From contig NW_008709504.1 of assembly GCF_000327385.1 (NCBI RefSeq), forward strand, positions 1 through 64,000: a DNA stretch of 64,000 bases, given 5' to 3'. This DNA is from Lottia gigantea. Its lineage: Eukaryota; Mollusca; Gastropoda; Lottiidae. The position numbers and the translations under genes were made by a program. Positions 14,001 to 26,000 of this stretch are shown here, one piece after another; within the stretch, counting starts at the first letter, position 1; the number at the start of each line of letters is the position of its first letter. Below the pieces are notes generated by a model. The model made no database searches, was not told the origin of the DNA, and saw nothing but the letters and a program-made list of their open reading frames with translations.

Positions 14001-17000
14001 AACCTTTATTTTGACAGGGAAACAACTCAATGAAATGTGTAAGTCTATAGCAATCTTTGATCTTTTAGTTCCAGAAATTCTTAGTTCCAATTCTCAGAAA
14101 TTTGTCTTGTTGTCAAGGACACAATAACTTCAAGCTAACCAAAAAAATAAAAATACCAGGAACTTTGATGTTTTGGTTTTAGGATTTCTTTTATTTCCAA
14201 TTCTAAAACCTTCGATTTCTATGGATTTATCAGAATTTGGTCCCAATGGCGGAAACTAATGTTTGAAAGTCAAAACACAACCATACAACTGTCAAATAAA
14301 CTATCATAAACTTTTGAAAAAAATAAGCAACTTCACTTTATTGGCCTACTAACTGAGTAATTTCTTTTTAATGGAAACGAAATATCTAATAGCCAAAACA
14401 CAAACAAGAGCTTCTCAAAAAAGACCAAGAAAAACTTCTTGCGTGACTTTTTGCACAAATTTCATCTTTTTTCATTGAGAAATCAATACACATGTAGTAG
14501 ACGCCTGAAGAGTTCATAAAAAAAAGAGCATAAAAAGCATGTGGCAATCAGAAACTTCTGAAGTGAGACAGCAGGTTTCATTGAATAAGTTTATTTATTG
14601 AATAATTTCGATTTATTGCAAATACCTCTTAGACAAACGCAAAAAAAAAAAAGGTAAACGTTTGAAGAGCTGGTAAAAAAAGAGCAAGAAAAGCATTACA
14701 ACTGCAACTTTTATTTTATATTTATTGAGAAATCGAAACACCTCTACACAAACCTCTGAAGAGCTTGTTAAAAAAAGAGCAAGGAAAGCGTGTGAAAAAA
14801 ATTCAAACACGACAAAACAATGATTAATTCTATACACGAATCAATATATATATCGGACCACAATGGCGGAATAATGACTTTTCGGTGTCGGACATCGGAG
14901 GTCAATAATCATGTACTTGAGTTCGTTATGTTGTTTGAAAAGAACCGTCGAGGTAAATGGATATTTGTGATCTTCGTTTATATTTCGCGCTATAATCTCT
15001 CTCTTCCTTCACTAATGAAGAATTAATCAAAGGAAATTTAAAAGATCTATTAATTGAGGTGGATTGATTATTGTTTTGAAGTTGATGGTGATGTTTGTTT
15101 TGACTATTTATAAAGTTATACTGTAAACTGTAATCACTGTGTCAATGACTCAAACCTTTCTATTGATATACTTTCTACTTTCAAGGGATATTGCCATCTA
15201 AAAATTCATGATACCAGCTTCCAGGATGTTTTCATCTAAATCAGAGCTTCTGAACCACCGCCTCTCCAAGGGAGGACTTGTTAGACCATGGGATGGAATT
15301 ATTGTCAAGGGAGGAGTCTACTGCTGGTGAAGTGCCAGTCTAGATATATGGAGTATGAATATTCATTCATGGTTAATCGTTTTTTTTTATGAAATACCGT
15401 TTAAAATGACAGATTTATTTTGGGGAGATTTGGAAGAACTTTTCTGAGGAGGAACGATCTGACTAAGGTTGAGAAGCAGTGATCTGAATATTTACGTTTA
15501 GTGGAGGAAGGTCTCACCTGTAAGGATCCTTTAGGGCAGTATTCTGTTAAAACACAGAGATTACTAGGGTCTATACAGGCTCCTATAAACCGTACTGTAT
15601 GGTCATTCTGTAGATCTTTTATCTGAAATTTACAAATAGTAATCATTAGACGACAGAGAAGAATAGTCTGTGCTTGTTGGACATTGGCAGAGAAACTTTA
15701 AAGTTTTCAATTGAGGTGCTTTGTTTTTAAGATTTGAAAAGATAGGATTATTGAATTATGGTACCATTCTGGTAATGAATAGGGAGAATATTAAAGAAAC
15801 CATGATGGCAAAACTTTTCGAAATACCCCAATTCCAGAAAATCTTCATCAGATTTTGATGTCAATATTGCAAAAAAAAAAAAAAAAAAATGTGTTATTTT
15901 TGCTTTACAAGTCGATATATCTACAGTTTTTTTTAAATATTTGGCTTCCATGTTCTATTTTATATTTACAACTAAAACAAATTTAACACAATGTAATCCA
16001 GGTTTTAGAGAAAGAAAATGATCAATGGTGAATCTAATGTCCATTTATCATTGTACAAGTTCTTTTTCTAAACTGTTTATATTCGGTAAATCAGTACGTA
16101 CGACCAATCAGTTGTCTTTTATTTTAACATTTTCAATTAGATACACTTAGAATGAAGGTGACAATACAACCATTAATGAATTGGTTACATAATTAAAGTT
16201 ATTTTAGGAAAAACGATCAAGCCAAATTTACCGGTCACGTCTGACTAAAGCTAAAAAAAAAAGGCTAATGAAGCAAGCAACACCAGACAGTGTGCAATGA
16301 GGGAAACTTTGTTAGGACATCGACATTAGCCTCCTCTTTTTCAATTTCCAACTGTGTAGGGATCTTTAAACTGCACAGTCTGTAGCACACGGGCCTTGGT
16401 TTAATGTCCCATCTGAAGGCCCAGCCCCTCTTACCTGCATCACTGACAGGGGGGAACAAAACACAAAAAACAAATTTCCTGTTATAAGCAGTGTACACAT
16501 GTAGGCCTACATCAAATGTATCTAACAATGTCATGAATTCAATCTAATTTAAAAGAAATAATTATATGAGATAATGGTCCATTAATCATTCCAAGTTACA
16601 TCTGTATTTCTCTCTAGTCAGCTTAACTTATCCCCTTCATTTCCTCCTCAATAATTCCAAAAATATCGATCACTTTCAGAATTAAATTCCTTTTTTTTCA
16701 ATGATGAAATTTTGGATGAATTGTTAGATTTAGTGATTAGATGAAATCCGGGCGATTTTGTTTATGATGCGAGTTGATCAAGACAAATTAACTGTGTTGA
16801 TTTATTCGTGGTGAACGTGCACGGAATCAAATTTACCCATAAAACAGTTGTTATTGACGATATGTGTAATTCATTCTTCCACTAAAAAAAACATACGCTT
16901 GTATTAAAGCCATAGTATGAACCAGTTTCGTTCTTTTTATTTTATTTTAATGGATGTTTTATTTTGAGCCTTTCCAGTGGATTATGATCTGACAGAATTC

Positions 17001-20000
17001 TTTTTAAATAATGTTCAGTTGTTTCTGTCATAATTCATGCTAACCAATCAAAAACATTGTAAGAAGCGGTTTGACAATACAAGGCCAAATTTCTGCAATA
17101 TCATATCTTTTGGCCCTACCCTGACTTCAAGGCCTACAATGGCTCTACCCCTCACTTGTCCTCCGAAAAAATACTTAATTCCAAGTGGATAATGGCTTTA
17201 ACCCATTATGCTGAGTATTTCCAAAAATACCCAATTCCAGCCTACAATGGCTTTAACCCATTATGCTGGGTATTTCCAAAAATACCCAATTCTAACCTAC
17301 AATGGCTTTAACTCACCACCCTGGGTAGAGAAGAATATTTATGATTAAATTTGATGAGGTTTGGTAACAGAATAAGAACTTGTTTTAAATTGCAGCTTTC
17401 AAACTAAATTACAGAATCAGTACAAAATAACGATGTTTTTTCACTCGATTAATCCACGCCATTAAATCGTTACGACTCAATTGGGAACATAAATTTTCAA
17501 ACGCTGCCACAAACAGATTACTATATAAATTATACTGAAACAGACGATAGCCGCCATCTTGTTATATCTTCTGCTTATTTTCATTCAACAGAACAATTTA
17601 AAAAATCTTAATTGAATCTGATTGTCTATTTTTAGATCCTTTCTACCAGCCAGTCCTTGGTCAAACCTAGGATTATCTGAGCCCAGTTACAGCTGGGATG
17701 AAGGAAAAACTATATTTTACAAGGATAAAACCTTAAGTCCACAGTTCATTAGAATCCAGCTAGTCCTTGACCAAAATTCTTGGCATTGATCTTTCTCGGA
17801 TTATCTGTACCTATTTACAGCTGGGTCGACTGGAAAGATGACATATTCAAGATCACCAGACTTTAACACATCAACTGATTTAGAATCTCCTCATTCAAAT
17901 CTATATTACAAAATGGTTTCTGGTCCCAAAAGAAAACATAAATGCAGAGAAAAATTGTAAACCTACCCTTTTTATTTCTAGTAATAATGGTTTCTGTATG
18001 GTGATGGAGTGACGATCTATTTTCTTGATGGCCACAATCGCTCCCTGAAATACAGACGAAGAAAGGTATAGATTATTAGAGTCTAACTCTTAACAGAGGC
18101 GTTTCTACGAGAGGAAATACCCACTCCCAGAATTGATTTGGTTTTGTCCTCCCCCACCCACACTGTGAACCCCCTTTGATAATTCTGTGGCCTCTTCTTG
18201 CCAGGGACCTCAAATGGACTGCCAATTAGAATGGTGTAAATCGATGCTATCAGTGTTCCCAATACACCAATGTTTAGAGAACTCCTTTACAACACCTTTA
18301 AACATTTCTATAATCACAAGACTCACAGACATCTGATTGAAAATTGGAATATTTTAAATTGATGCTATCAGTGTCCCTGATACACATACAATTTCTAGAA
18401 AACCTCTTAATGATGGTTTATGGACTTGTTTAGTATCATCAAGTGTAATTTAGTTTAAGTATAACTTTATCTTTGTTTTATATTATTTTGTTTACATCAT
18501 TTCTTAATGTTAATAAACCTTTTCTATTCTAGCCAATTGTGTTAACATCAAACATGAGGGGAGATAAAACCTCCTTACAATCCTTGTTATGACCGAGAGA
18601 ACCTACCTTGTAGTACCCTGTCTTAGTAAATAGTTGTCTGTTACCAACATCACCAAGGTGACAGGCTATCGTATCACCAGAACAATCACTTACATACGAG
18701 TTACGCTGAAAAAAATATTATATTTATCAGTTGCTGTGAATACTTATTGTGGGTGGGCTAATAAATTATCGGATTACATACAAACCTCAAGTCAGATTTT
18801 GTTTTGAAAAGTGTTCAATGAAACTCGGTTTACCCCCAAACCTTTTTAGAAATTAAACTCCTATTCTTAAACTAGTTGTCCTGATGAACATCGTGTATCT
18901 GAAACGTTTATCAGCAGCATTAAATAAGCTCTAGTCAATTAACTAACTTTTAGTCCTATATTGGAAAGTTGATCTCAATTTCTATCCCGATGAGGATTGT
19001 ATATCTAAAACACTGGTCAACATGAGATGAGCTCTAGTCAATTTACTTTGTATAATGCTACCTGATCAACACCTAAGTCTCACAAAAAATGTATAAAAAA
19101 AAAACTTTGCTGGTTGTTTTTTTTTTCAAAGAAAAATTAATTATAACCTAAGTTTATACACTCTGTTGTTAAAAGATGAAATTAGATGGCATTTCTTTGA
19201 TATTTTCAAAAATATCACAAAATATTGATGAAATATGAAACCCTTTAATCTATCTTGTCTGTGTTTATTTTCACAATTATAATCTCTTGTCAATGGTACT
19301 GATATTACACTATCTTTTTTTAAACCCTGTCATGTCTAATCAAAATATATGTGGACTCTCTGAAAGACATACTAAAATGGAATGGTGTTTTACGTCATGA
19401 TCTTTTGTAACTAATTGTGTTCTTGTCAATGTGAGTAATTTTGCCACAGCATCTGCATGAAATGGATGACAAGTTGTCAAACTTTTATACCAAATAAACA
19501 TTATTAGATATGTGGACTCTCTGAAAGGGATGCTGAGTTCACAAAACTAAATACCCAATATAACATTATAAGATATGTGAACTCTCTGAAAGGGATACTG
19601 AGTTGACAAACTTTAATACAAAATCTTTATGGTATAAAAGTTTTCCAGCCTTAGACTCTTCGCTATTAAAATATCATAATTTAAAAACCTGCTCAATATG
19701 TCTGTATCAAGAGGGCCAATATCAGATAATAACATTATTACACTGTTACAATGCATGAATGCGTTGACAGATTAAGCAGACACAATTTTTAATCTTTAAC
19801 GCATAAATACAGCGTAAATCACCTTGGAGGCTATTGATAAAAAATATCAATAAATTTGAGTTATAGTGTATAGGTAGCACACATGTTAAAAACATAAAAA
19901 TGTCAGACAGTGAATCTATCCATTACGGTACTTGGCATTAACAAAATGACTTTTAACAACCAAACATCACATTGTCCAATTATCACGTTATTGAAAGCCA

Positions 20001-23000
20001 AATGATTAACGAGATATTTGCTTAAATTAAACTCTCGTAATTTTCTTTGACGAAGTTTCCGATATTCGTTGATTTTATTATTGATTTTATTTTACTTTCA
20101 TCTTTTAATTTCATCTGGGAAATTTTTTTTTTATTTTATCGTTAAATATCCCTTTGAATTTCTTTAATGAATTCATTTTATACTCTGAATAAAGTTCCAT
20201 TTTCTTATAGTGATTTTTACAATTTTTCTAAATTCAAAGTCTAAGGATTGGTAAACATTTAATTAATGTCTAACGTTAACATTTTTCAAAATGGAATAAT
20301 TTATTTTATTTTATTGTAGACGAACATAGTTTCATTTGCAAAGGGGTCAATTTGAAATTTAAATTAGAAGAGCTCCTCTTATGTTTGTGTATAAGACACA
20401 TGTTTCAAAAACACAATCCTCATCAGGACAGCTAGTTTTAGAAATTGGGGTTTATTTGCCAGTATATAACTTAATGTGAGCTAATTCGCCATGCTGTCGA
20501 CATGTTTCAGATATATAACCCTTATCAGGACAGCTAATTTTAGAAATGGGGGGTAACTTTCTAATATAACATTAATGTTAGCTAATTGATTAGAGTTCAT
20601 CTCATGTTGTCAACATGTTTCAGATATACAATCCTTATCAGGACACCTTAACTTCCAATATATGACTTAATGTAAGCTAACATGTGTTTCAGATATACAA
20701 TCCTCATCAGGACAGCTACCTCAAGGTTAATTTTCTAATATAAGAAACTCCCAGTTATCAGTATGTAAAATTTAGATTACTACATCACTTGAAGAATTCC
20801 ATCAGTTCAAAGATTTCTTTTACAGTTTAAATCAAACGTTCAGTTTTTTTCCACGTTAATCTAAATTCTCAATAAAAGGGATATTTTTCTGAGAAAATCT
20901 TACCATTAAAACAGAAAGCCTTATCTCTGATAGAAATGTGGTCCTCATTTTTAACATCTCAATTCAGATGACAGTTTTATTTGAATAAAAAGCAACTTTT
21001 ATGGTTTCAAGTGTAAAATCGATTCAGTGGTATCAATTTTCAGCTTAATTTGTGATTATTGTGACTTAATTCCTGACTTTTTTAATCCTCCTCATTTCCT
21101 TTGATTTTGTAAGTGATAAAGTCATCCATAGAGCTTGGTTTAGCTCTCTTTTCAACAGATGAATCCTTTTTTTTTACAAGGATAACAACTTAGGTTCACG
21201 GAAACCCTTCTACCAGCTGATCCTTGACCCAACCTCTTGGTAATGATTTTACAAGGATAACAACTTAGGTTCACAGAAAGCCTATCTACCAGCTGGTCCT
21301 TGACCAAACCTCTTGGTAATGATTTTACAAGGATAACAACTTAGGTTCATAGAGAGCCTTTCTACCAGCTGGTCCTATACCCAACCTCTTGGTAATGATT
21401 TTACAAGGATAACAACTTAGGTTCACAGAGAGCCTTTCTACCAGCTGGTCCTATACCCAACCTCTTGGAAATGATTTTACAAGGATAACAACTTAGGTTC
21501 ACAGAGAGCCTTTCTACCAGCTGGTCCTATACCCAACCTCTTGGTAAAGATTTTACAAGGATAACAACTTAGGTTTACAGAGAGCCTTTCTACCAGCTGG
21601 TCCTATACCCAACCTCTTGGTAATGATTTTACAAGGATAACAACTTAGGTTCACAGTGAGCCTTTCTACCAGCTGGTCCTATACCCAACCTCTTGGTAAT
21701 GATTTTACAAGGATAACAACTTAGGTTCACAGAGAGCCTTTCTACCAACTGATCCTTGACCAAACCTCTTGGTAATGATTTTACAAGGATAACAACTTAG
21801 GTTCACAGAGAGCCTTTCTACCAGCTGGTCCTATACCCAACCTCTTGGTAATGATTTTTCAAGGATAACAACTTAGGTTCACAGAGAGCCTTTCTGCCAG
21901 CTGGTCCTTGACCAAACCTCTTAGTAATGATTTTACAAGGATAACAACTTAGGTTCACAAAGAGCCTTTCTACTAGCTGGTCCTATACCCAACCTCTTAG
22001 TAATGATTTCACAAGGATAACAACTTAGGGTCACAGAAAGCCTTTCTACCAGCTGGTCCTTGACCAAACCTCTTGGTAACGATTTTACAAGGATAACAAC
22101 TTAATCTCACAGAGAGCCTTTCTACCAGCTGGTCCTATACCCAACCTCTTGATAACGATTTTACAAGGATAACAACTTAGGTTCATGAAGATCCTGTCTA
22201 CCAGTTGGTATTTGTACAAATCTAATGATATTGGACTTTCTGTACCCATTTACAGCTGAGTCATCTGGAATTATGAGTGAAGATGACTTATAATAGGTCA
22301 CCAGACTTTCACAAGCTGACCGAGATTTGAATCAACGATTACCATTTTTTTTGCGTAACCAAGCAAATGACTTCCAATAGTTCTTCATATTATAATGAGG
22401 AATTGAAATTGGGATTTCCAATGTGTTTTAAACTGACACCTTTTGCGCTCCAAAAAAATAATTGGGAACTCACTCTATTGAGACTTACCCTACTGCCCTG
22501 ACGTTCTAGTTTATGATTTTTCTCCGGGGAACCGAAGATAATATCTTCCCATCTCACCCTCCAATTCATCTCCGCTAACTCAGCTTCCAACTTGATATGT
22601 CTGAAAAATACAATAAAATGTCCGTAAAAAATTTAAACCACAATTGTAAATCTTTTTCAATGAAAAAAAAAGTTTATAACAAGAAATAAGACTGAAAAAT
22701 ACTAAAAATGTCTGTAATTTTACAAATATTTCTAGAAAAAGAAACAAATAACTACAATAAAATCACCTTTATGTAGCAATCTCAGTTTAAACTACCACAG
22801 GACAAATTTATAATAACTGTCGAACTAAACACTAGATTTACATTCTGATAAGAGCTACAGATGGCCGAAATTAAGCTCTATCAGCTATTTAAATTATTCT
22901 GACGAATAAATCCCTTTAAAACATGAGAATTTAATAGTCAGCTGATGAAGTATACAATTAGGCCATAAAATCCCTTGAATACGAAGAATAAATATTGGTC

Positions 23001-26000
23001 ATGCCTCTGTCTGAAGAAGGTTACTATTGTAGTTCAAGTCTACCAATTACTGGCCCAATAGCTTCTCTTGACGATACTCAAGAACTTCCCAAGTTAGTTT
23101 GAGGACACTTCTTGTGCAGTTTGTTTACTTACACAATTTCAAACAATTAAAAAGTTTCATTCATCGAGCTTCGATGCTCCAAAATCAATTTTCTTTTCAT
23201 AAATCTTGAATTAATGTCATCCTGTAGTCAAACACTGCAGAGATCTTGATGAGTTTTAGATGAGCCAATAATTGTTGGAATATTTTTTCGGTGTATTTTT
23301 GGATATAGAAAATCGATGATCGTCAATAAGCTCTTCTTTTTAAAAGAGATTTTTAGTTTTTATGGTCTTAAAGTGGCAATGTGATCCAATTTTCAGGGAA
23401 TATTTCTTTAACATTTATATTATAGATGTGATAAAAAGGTGAGACATAAAACTAATGGTGAAAACATTGTCCTGACATTTGAACAGTCCTGCTAGACATG
23501 TCTGGCTAATAGAGTCAGATCGACATCCCTTTATCATATAAATGTCTTACTGCTGAAGACAGGCAACCTGGGGCCTTAATTTATTGTTGATCAACGAGAT
23601 GCTTTTTCCATGTCAACCCCTCCAACCTGCATCATTGACTGGGGAAACCAGGTTGAAAAATTCAAAGTTCCCATCTCAACCTTTGTTGGAATTAAACTCT
23701 GGATTTTCAGTTAGTAAGGAAGCGAGTTCACTAAGGCACCATGGTTCCTGGACTATATCAATACTTACCTGTAAATAAAGAATGCTGCTATAAGAACTAT
23801 CAGGATTATGGAACCAAGAACAATGATGACGATGCCATACTCTGGAAACGGTTCTGAAAGTAGAACAAAAAATCATGGTCATAAGGAAATATGTTTTCTA
23901 AAATGCAAAATACTTGGTTTTTTTTCAGTGGGTTTGCTTACGTTCTGAATGTTTCTGGGTAAAATTCAGTATCAAACAGAAATCCCTTTTTATATGAAAA
24001 ATTTGCCACGGTGAAAAACATGATAAACAAATATTGAGTCACCCATAACCTCCAGGCCTTATGACAATAAATTTTCAATCTCAAACATGTTTCAACAGCA
24101 AAAGATACTCTTATTAAACAAAAAAAAATTTTTAGGAGTTATGAATTAGATACTGAATCATGAGGACATGCTTGTTCTGTGTAGAATTTTTAATGAAAAC
24201 TTAATTGAAACATGTTCACAATCGATCATTGTATTATATAACACAGGGTAGTTTGTTGGGGATGAAATAAGGCACTTTTAAAGACAAACAGTCGTCTAAA
24301 TATTAACTTTACCAGCTGATAGAGCTCTATTTCAGATATACATTTCAGTTACCTTGTTGCTACGCATAGCCTAACAGACATTCTAGATCTCTAGTCAGAC
24401 ATGACTGGTAAATACAATCAAATGAATAGTCTAAAGCTTCTCAAACAGTAGCCCTGTTTTATCATCAGGAAACTTTAAAGTCATTTATAACAATCACTCA
24501 AACATGACTGGCAAATAGCATCTCTAACAGTAGCCCTGTTTCATCATCAGGAAACTTTAAAGTCATTTATAACAATCACTCAAACATGACTGACAAAAAG
24601 CATCTCAAACAGTAGCCCTGTTTCATCATCAGGAAACTTTAAAGCTATTTATAACCATCACTCTAACATGACTGGCAAAAAGCAACTCAAACAGTATCCC
24701 TGTTTTATCATCAGGCAACTTTAAAGCTATTTATAACCATCACTCTAACATGACTGGCAAAAAGCATCTCAAACAGTATCCCTGTTTTATCGTCAGGCAA
24801 CTATAAAACCATCTATAATTGTCAGGAAGCGAATGTGTTGAGTCCAGAAATAGACAGTAAGTTGACTGGTACCATTCTTAATAAATCAATCATGGAGCCA
24901 GTGACTGACATCAGTACGTTTCAGACATTCAACCCATGTAGTCTTTAATACTTTCACTTTTTATACCAGTCATATTAATTAATCAATAAGTCATTAATAT
25001 TCAACGCCTGAGTCGTTAGGCGGTGCTGTTGTATTAATTCAAAGCGTTGTTTTGGTCCATGGGGTATCGTCAAGACTGGTAAAAGTTACAAGCTGAGGGC
25101 AGAGTTCCACGACGCCATTCAGTGCCTGTCAATCATCTCCAGGATATGAATATGAATTAATTTATTCTGATTCCAACCATTAGACTGTGATAAGTATCAA
25201 GGGAAATCCCCTGTCAGATAGATTAAAGAGAGGACAGAAACTGACAGACAGAATCGTGGTCCTGAATTTTAAACAGGTCAAAGAGGTCATGGGTTTTGAC
25301 CATAGTCTGGACAGATCCATGAAAACACTAACAGTGGCTCAAGAAAAGTTTTAGTTGTGAATTTTCAACAGGTCATAGATCTTGTCCGTGAGCTTAGACT
25401 GGATAGATCCAGGAAAGCATTGGTCCTGGATCCAGAAAATATTGTACGAGAAATACGTCTTGGAAGGGAATTGAAAAAAGGTTCTTGAGAGTTCATGCAA
25501 ACAGAGTTTTAGTTTGACAGATCCACAAAAATCATAGATACATAACAAGGAGATCCACAGCAGCAATGGCCATGGATCAAAACTAATTTGACATGCAATA
25601 CTTTGATCAAAACACTTGTTTAAGGTGCACAAGTTTATTCCAATTGAAAAAAGAAATTCAAAATACCTCAATGACTGAAAAATATTTGTACTGACAAAAA
25701 ACACCATCCTTTCAACTGCAACAATTTTATTTGACTGACAACAAGGTAGTCAAGCAACACAAAATAATATAGAGACCCCTGTCAATACACCTGAACACTA
25801 ATTAGTGAAACTTAATTAAAACTTGAGGTGACTAAAACTCAAAGAAACAAAGAGATAGAAATAGGGGCAGAGAGGTGTGACTTTAACTTCAGATCTGAAC
25901 TAATTTTTAGTAGCCTATTCTCCTAATCTGATTGGTCACTTTCAAAAATAGAATTTTATTAACCAATCAAATTACAACTGAGACCTTCTTAAAAGTTTTT

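Larger units (their letters stand above)
10928..15517 (-). other. 4.6-kb intron between NPR exons 10 and 11
   Basis: No internal gene seen. It holds a split SINE relic (11.3-11.9 kb), copies of the 'GTATTTGCCAGTCAAATCTG' dispersed repeat (about 12440-12630), two decayed copies of the 76-bp-family element (about 13230-13480 and 13530-13720) and a threefold duplication at 14.5-14.8 kb. Confidence 0.65.
15623..17966 (-). other. 2.3-kb intron between NPR exons 9 and 10
   Basis: No internal gene seen. It contains a poly-A run (about 15871-15889), a SINE fragment (16.27-16.46 kb), a short tandem array (17.1-17.3 kb) and a 76-bp-family element copy (17.63-17.96 kb). Confidence 0.65.
18706..22473 (-). 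other. 3.8-kb intron between NPR exons 7 and 8
   Basis: No internal gene seen. It holds oppositely oriented copies of one repeat at 18.87-19.04 and 20.39-20.74 kb, the 'GTGGACTCTCTGAAAGGGAT' repeats at 19.3-19.6 kb and the 76-bp array. Confidence 0.7.
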
